From contig CP070644.1 of the NCBI GenBank assembly GCA_020354155.1, positions 1,506,435-1,515,324 on the forward strand: a DNA stretch of 8,890 bases, given 5' to 3'. The position numbers were made by a program, and so were the translations under genes. The stretch's first letter is position 1, and each line of letters opens with the position of its first letter. The notes under the pieces are model-generated. The model made no database searches. It was not told where the DNA came from and saw only the letters and a list, made by a program, of their open reading frames with translations. Source of the DNA: Nitrospiraceae bacterium (GTDB lineage Bacteria > Nitrospirota > Thermodesulfovibrionia > UBA6902). This document shows, piece by piece, positions 5,869-8,890 of this stretch.

Positions 5869-7587
5869 ATGGACCTTGACCTGACCAGGTGGAAAAGAGA
5901 CTGGGCGCTGATGAGCAGTTTCTTCAGCGCCGGTGAAATAACAGAGATTGCTGACAGACTGAAAGGCTTAAAGATTAGCAATCTTGTTTTTTGCTCTTTT
6001 GAGAACAGATTTGCCCGGAGCGGCGGACTTGCATCGGTAACAACAAACATTCTTCCCTACTTCAAGGAAGTAAGCATGATCCCTGTTGTTATACTCCTGA
6101 CCCCCTATTATCTGAATATTTCCCACAGGGGAAAACTGAAGCCTGTCACAAGCTGCAATGTCCGCTATCATAATAAAAACAATACGGTAGATATTTATGA
6201 GTATACCTGGAAATATACCAGCCCTCAAAAGGGAAGATTAAAAGAATATTTTTTAAAATGCGAGGGTTTTTTCGATTCAAAGAACAGGATGAATGATCCC
6301 TATCTGTATGATGAATCAAGCGACATTCTCAATGACAGACGTCTTGTTGAAAATGCCCTGTTTTTTTCCAGGGCTGTACCATTAGCGCTGAATGCGCTGG
6401 GAATAACAAAAGACATTGTCTTTCATCTTCAGGAGTGGCAGACCGCACTTATTGCTTTAACCGCCAAAGAGGCAATGTTGAATGGCACTCTTTATTCCTG
6501 CGGAACGGCCCAGACCATGCATAACTCTTATGATGCATCCATTCCCTGGGACATGCTGAAAAGAGCTGTTGATGACAAAAGAAAAAAGTTGATCTCCCAG
6601 TTTCCCGGCGAAAGCCTGACTGCATACCAAGTCAGTCTGCAGTTAGTTGATGCACCAATTACAACGGTAAGCAGCCATTTCGCATCTGAATTTACTTCCG
6701 ACACATTACAGACTGAGCATTTTGCTCCCCACTTACAGAACCTTTTCAGAAAAAATGGTGTCTATGGAGTAAATAACGGCGTCTTTTCATCTGTTTCTGC
6801 CTACCCTTCCAGTGAACAGTATTCACTGGAAGATATAAAGGAGATGAAGTCTCAAAAGAGACGGTCTCTCCTGAGACTGCTGGCATCATACAAGCCGTCT
6901 GAAAGGTTTGGTGATCTTTCCTATCAAGGCAGGTCCATAGCAAAACTGCCTGATAATGTGCCGGTTTTTGTTATGAGTGGAAGACTCGATCCTCTTCAGA
7001 AAGGGTATGATATCTTGTTGCGCGCACTGGAGCGTTTTACGGAAGATGAAATAAAGGTAGTGCTCACCCCCCTTCCCCTTCATCAATCTGACCTTGATTA
7101 CTTTTATGAGATAGCATGCAAGTGCAAGGGGAATGTAACAGTCTATCCCATTAAAATGGAGAGGGGGTATCGCCAGCTCCAGACAGGCAGCACCTATGGC
7201 ATCATGCCTTCCATCTATGAACCCTTCGGTGCTGCAGTCGAATACATGGCAAACGGCACTGTTATTATAGCAAGGGCTACGGGGGGACTTGTTGATCAGG
7301 TTGACAGGAAGTGCGGATTTCTTTACCGTGAGGATGCGGTATTTTATACGCTTGAAAATATACAGGCCTACATTGAGTCTGATGATATTGTACAGGGAAG
7401 AAAAAATAACCCATGGGTGATCAGCATGTCAGATAATCTCCATGATGTTCTAAAAAAGGCGGCTAACCTGTACAGAAATAACGAGGACGCTTATTATCGT
7501 CTCATCCTCAATGGCTTCATTAAAGTCAAAAAGTTCAATTGGGGGGACAGTGTTAACAGGTATCGTCAGGTCTTCGATAAAATATGA
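5869..7587 (+). CDS. Divergent GT5 glycogen/starch synthase-like glycosyltransferase
   Basis: This 572-residue cytoplasmic enzyme resembles ADP-glucose-dependent glycogen synthases (GT5, GT-B fold), which extend alpha-1,4-glucan. The N-terminal half has RSGGLASV (50-57), matching the KxGGL nucleotide-sugar loop but with Arg for Lys. It also has QEWQTAL (188-194), where GlgA usually has a DWH core, and MHNSYD (217-222). The C-terminal half has GRLDPLQKG (371-379) with the basic pair R372/K378, spaced one residue wider than in E. coli GlgA and like archaeal GT5 enzymes. Next come MPSIYEPFG (446-454) and RATGGLVD (469-476). It is somewhat longer than the roughly 480-residue GlgA. The start is ATG 5869 with GAGG five bases upstream. 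Its stop overlaps an ATG of the next reading frame, and a 59-residue protein follows. No glgB, glgC or phosphorylase gene is nearby, so donor and product are uncertain: glycogen, another alpha-glucan or a different glucoside. Confidence 0.85.
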   Translation: MDLDLTRWKRDWALMSSFFSAGEITEIADRLKGLKISNLVFCSFENRFARSGGLASVTTNILPYFKEVSMIPVVILLTPYYLNISHRGKLKPVTSCNVRYHNKNNTVDIYEYTWKYTSPQKGRLKEYFLKCEGFFDSKNRMNDPYLYDESSDILNDRRLVENALFFSRAVPLALNALGITKDIVFHLQEWQTALIALTAKEAMLNGTLYSCGTAQTMHNSYDASIPWDMLKRAVDDKRKKLISQFPGESLTAYQVSLQLVDAPITTVSSHFASEFTSDTLQTEHFAPHLQNLFRKNGVYGVNNGVFSSVSAYPSSEQYSLEDIKEMKSQKRRSLLRLLASYKPSERFGDLSYQGRSIAKLPDNVPVFVMSGRLDPLQKGYDILLRALERFTEDEIKVVLTPLPLHQSDLDYFYEIACKCKGNVTVYPIKMERGYRQLQTGSTYGIMPSIYEPFGAAVEYMANGTVIIARATGGLVDQVDRKCGFLYREDAVFYTLENIQAYIESDDIVQGRKNNPWVISMSDNLHDVLKKAANLYRNNEDAYYRLILNGFIKVKKFNWGDSVNRYRQVFDKI

Positions 7588-7605
7588 GCAGGGCGAAAAA
7601 TATTC

Positions 7606-7612
7606 AAGGAGG
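7606..7612 (+). promoter_or_regulatory. Strong Shine-Dalgarno deciding the start of the 59-aa ORF
   Basis: AAGGAGG lies four bases before ATG 7617. It favours this start over the ATG at 7584, which overlaps the synthase stop and has no comparable site. Confidence 0.7.
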
Positions 7613-7616
7613 AAAC

Positions 7617-7796
7617 ATGTTAGCTGAAGTGAAAGTAATCGAGGGCGGCCAGACTATTAAAACAGAAAAAATGAAACTGAAACTTATTAAGGAGTTCAGT
7701 GATGATGTAATGGTGTATGAAAATGAGTCGGGACGTGCAGTCGTCTATTTCAAGATGAAAGATGAATATATTTTAATATCAATAGATATGGCCTGA
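7617..7796 (+). CDS. Small protein of unknown function, 59 aa
   Basis: I do not recognise this protein. It is 59 residues, soluble, charged and Lys/Glu-rich, and begins MLAEVKVIEGG. It appears to alternate short strands (VKVIEGG, DVMVYENE, RAVVYFKM, YILISIDM), as in a small beta sheet, with a helix LKLIKEF between the first two. There is no cysteine, signal peptide or membrane segment. It starts 30 bases after the synthase stop and has a nearly perfect Shine-Dalgarno, so it is almost certainly co-transcribed and well translated. A role accessory to the glucosyltransferase is possible from position alone. The frame also opens at ATG 7584, adding 11 residues, but that start lacks a ribosome site. 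Confidence 0.75.
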   Translation: MLAEVKVIEGGQTIKTEKMKLKLIKEFSDDVMVYENESGRAVVYFKMKDEYILISIDMA

Positions 7797-7862
7797 AAAG
7801 GAAAGGGATCTCTTACCCATCTCGGGAACGGTTTCAAAAAGGTCTGCTTGATGTCATTTGAA

Positions 7863-7882
7863 CCTGCCTGCCGGCAGGCAGG
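7863..7882. repeat. Perfect 20-base GC-rich palindrome
   Basis: CCTGCCTGCC is followed directly by its exact complement GGCAGGCAGG with no loop bases. It lies in the 213-base gap between the 59-residue ORF and the Pmp3-like gene. There is no T tract after it on either strand, so it is not a classic terminator. I recall similar GC palindromes scattered between genes in several metagenome-derived bacterial lineages, which would make this one copy of a dispersed intergenic repeat. Only one copy is in the window. The rest of this gap (7797-8009) shows nothing else that I can support. Confidence 0.6.
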
Positions 7883-8009
7883 CGATGAGAGAAATCCTGA
7901 CTGTTGAAGGTATACGATTCCTCATTGCTTTCGGCTCCCCGGTATGACTTTTTTTATATAACTGACACAACATCCAAGACGAAAGAAGTTAAATGATTAA
8001 AGGAGTGTT

Positions 8010-8174
8010 ATGACATTCATCAAGGTAATACTTGCTATCATTCTTCCTCCGGCATGCGCTTTTCTTCAGGTAGGATTAGGTTTTCATTTCTGGATAAACA
8101 TCCTTCTTACTCTCCTTGGCGTTGTACCGGGGATGATTCATGCCATCTGGCTTCTGGCACGAAAGAGGAAATGA
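8010..8174 (+). CDS. Pmp3/YqaE family small membrane protein, 54 aa
   Basis: This 54-residue protein consists of two membrane helices. The first carries the family signature LPPACAFLQVGLG (12-24) and the second carries FWINILLTLLGVVPGMIHAIW (28-48), followed by a basic tail RKRK. This is the Pmp3 (UPF0057) proteolipid family, found in bacteria, plants and fungi; members are linked to salt, cold and membrane-potential stress, with no known enzymatic role. The usual family sequence after the PP is LGVF; here it is ACAF. The start is ATG 8010 with AGGAG four bases upstream. A six-codon ORF (ATG 7993) ends in a TGA that overlaps this ATG. It converges on thiE with a 20-base gap. Family assignment is confident; function in this organism is inferred only. 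Confidence 0.9.
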   Translation: MTFIKVILAIILPPACAFLQVGLGFHFWINILLTLLGVVPGMIHAIWLLARKRK

Positions 8175-8194
8175 CTTTCTGGAAGTTACCAGAC

Positions 8195-8812
8195 CTATTG
8201 TCTGAATGCATTAAGGTACTGTTTTATATTTTCCTTGATGTTACCGTGAAGAATCCCTGATATTACAGCACAGGCATCAGCCCCGTTTTCCATTACAGCA
8301 TTGATGTTCTCTACACCTATCCCGCCGATTGCAGCTATTGGAATGGTAATATGTTTCTTCAGTTCCCTTAATTTTTCTATCCCTCTCGGTAAGCCTGCAT
8401 CTTTTGTAGAGGTGGGGAACAGCGGCCCGAACCCAATGTAATCCGCTCCGCCTTTCTGGGCTGCTTTTGCCTGTCTCAGGTTGTGCGTTGAGATACCAAT
8501 GATTATGTCTTTTCCCGCCACTCTTCGTGCTTCTTCTACGGGGAGATCGCTCTGGCCAAGATGAACTCCATCTGCCTTCACAGCCAGTGCAATGTCAAGA
8601 TAGTCATTGATGATGAACAGTGCCTTTTTGCGGGCAGAAATCTGTCGTACCTTCAGTGCCTCCCGGAAAACGGCATTCTTCGGCATTCTTTTTTCACGGA
8701 GCTGAACAGTTCTGATGCCGGCGTCAAGTGCCTCCCGGACCATTTCTACATGGCTCAGCCCACTGAGAGTTCTGTCTGTAATAAGATAGAGGGGATTTAT
8801 GTTATTGAACAT
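8195..8812 (-). CDS. thiE: Thiamine-phosphate synthase
   Basis: This cytoplasmic TIM-barrel enzyme joins the hydroxymethylpyrimidine diphosphate and thiazole phosphate halves into thiamine phosphate. It has 205 residues, the normal length. Signatures run in order: LYLITD at 8-13, VQLREK (Q37, R39, K41), INDYLDIALAVKADGVHLGQSDLP with N69-D70 and D89, GISTHN, GFGPLFPTSTK ending at K137, and the phosphate loop AAIGGI. ATG 8812 is preceded by GTG 8815; GGAG lies nine and six bases upstream respectively, so either could be used. The frame has no stop from there to the window edge, so a longer protein is not excluded, although the family normally begins here. The gene enters from the right edge on the minus strand and converges on the Pmp3-like gene. 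No thiamine riboswitch is visible in the 75 upstream bases. Confidence 0.95.
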   Translation of the reverse strand: MFNNINPLYLITDRTLSGLSHVEMVREALDAGIRTVQLREKRMPKNAVFREALKVRQISARKKALFIINDYLDIALAVKADGVHLGQSDLPVEEARRVAGKDIIIGISTHNLRQAKAAQKGGADYIGFGPLFPTSTKDAGLPRGIEKLRELKKHITIPIAAIGGIGVENINAVMENGADACAVISGILHGNIKENIKQYLNAFRQ

Positions 8813-8890
8813 CACGGCTTTCTCCAGCGGATTTGTCTGAACAGAAAGTGGAAGATAGTACCTACTTATTGAATTTGAAAGTATCCAGAA

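Noticed and set aside
7950..7962. T tract and TATATAAC before the Pmp3-like gene as a promoter
   Set aside because: No -35 at a suitable distance was found, so a promoter here is not supported.
8178..8193. TCTGG/CCAGA inverted repeat in the gap between the Pmp3-like gene and thiE
   Set aside because: A five-pair stem without a T run on either side is weak evidence for a bidirectional terminator.
8671..8690. Tandem duplication of CGGCATTCTT inside thiE
   Set aside because: The ten-base repeat is real, but the protein aligns to the ThiE family without a gap or frameshift through this region, so it is coincidental codon usage.
8561..8872. 103-residue plus-strand ORF opposite thiE
   Set aside because: It is antisense to a confidently identified gene and has no recognisable features.

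Overview
The window looks like an ordinary stretch of chromosome from a Gram-negative, respiring bacterium. An exported monohaem cytochrome c, a PAS/NtrB-type histidine kinase end, an HD-GYP response regulator and a GT5 glycogen-synthase-like enzyme are all present. Base composition is moderate with AT-rich gaps, and the overall gene style recalls Nitrospirota or Desulfobacterota. That placement is inference from gene style only; there is no rRNA or other marker. I see no phage, transposon, CRISPR or tRNA sequence.

Layout, left to right. Bases 1-558 (+) are the C-terminal end of a sensor histidine kinase cut by the window edge. A convergent TPR-repeat protein follows at 572-1129 (-). The gap after it holds a 45-residue, four-cysteine ORF at 1312-1449 (+). 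Its stop codon directly abuts the stop of the next leftward gene.

Bases 1450-4474 (-) form a compact four-gene leftward operon read from a good sigma70-type promoter at 4556-4585. In order of transcription it encodes a sodium-coupled amino-acid symporter of the NSS/LeuT family, a secreted class I cytochrome c, a SAM-methyltransferase-fold protein carrying a signal peptide, and a small zinc-ribbon protein with two membrane segments. Why these four belong together is unclear, and this is the most unusual part of the window.

A 295-base AT-rich divergent region separates this operon from a rightward REC/HD-GYP response regulator (4770-5723), a predicted cyclic-di-GMP phosphodiesterase. Next come a promoter, a divergent GT5 glycogen/starch synthase homologue (5869-7587), and a 59-residue protein of unknown function with a very strong Shine-Dalgarno. 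After a gap containing a perfect 20-base palindrome lies a 54-residue Pmp3/YqaE-type membrane protein (8010-8174). Convergent to it is thiE, thiamine-phosphate synthase (8195-8812, -).

The right half therefore combines signalling, storage-polysaccharide and vitamin genes that look independent of each other. I did not find a clear new defence or mobile system. The best leads are the exported methyltransferase-fold protein in its odd operon, the untracked four-cysteine mini-protein, and a symporter whose predicted ion site is of the chloride-dependent type.
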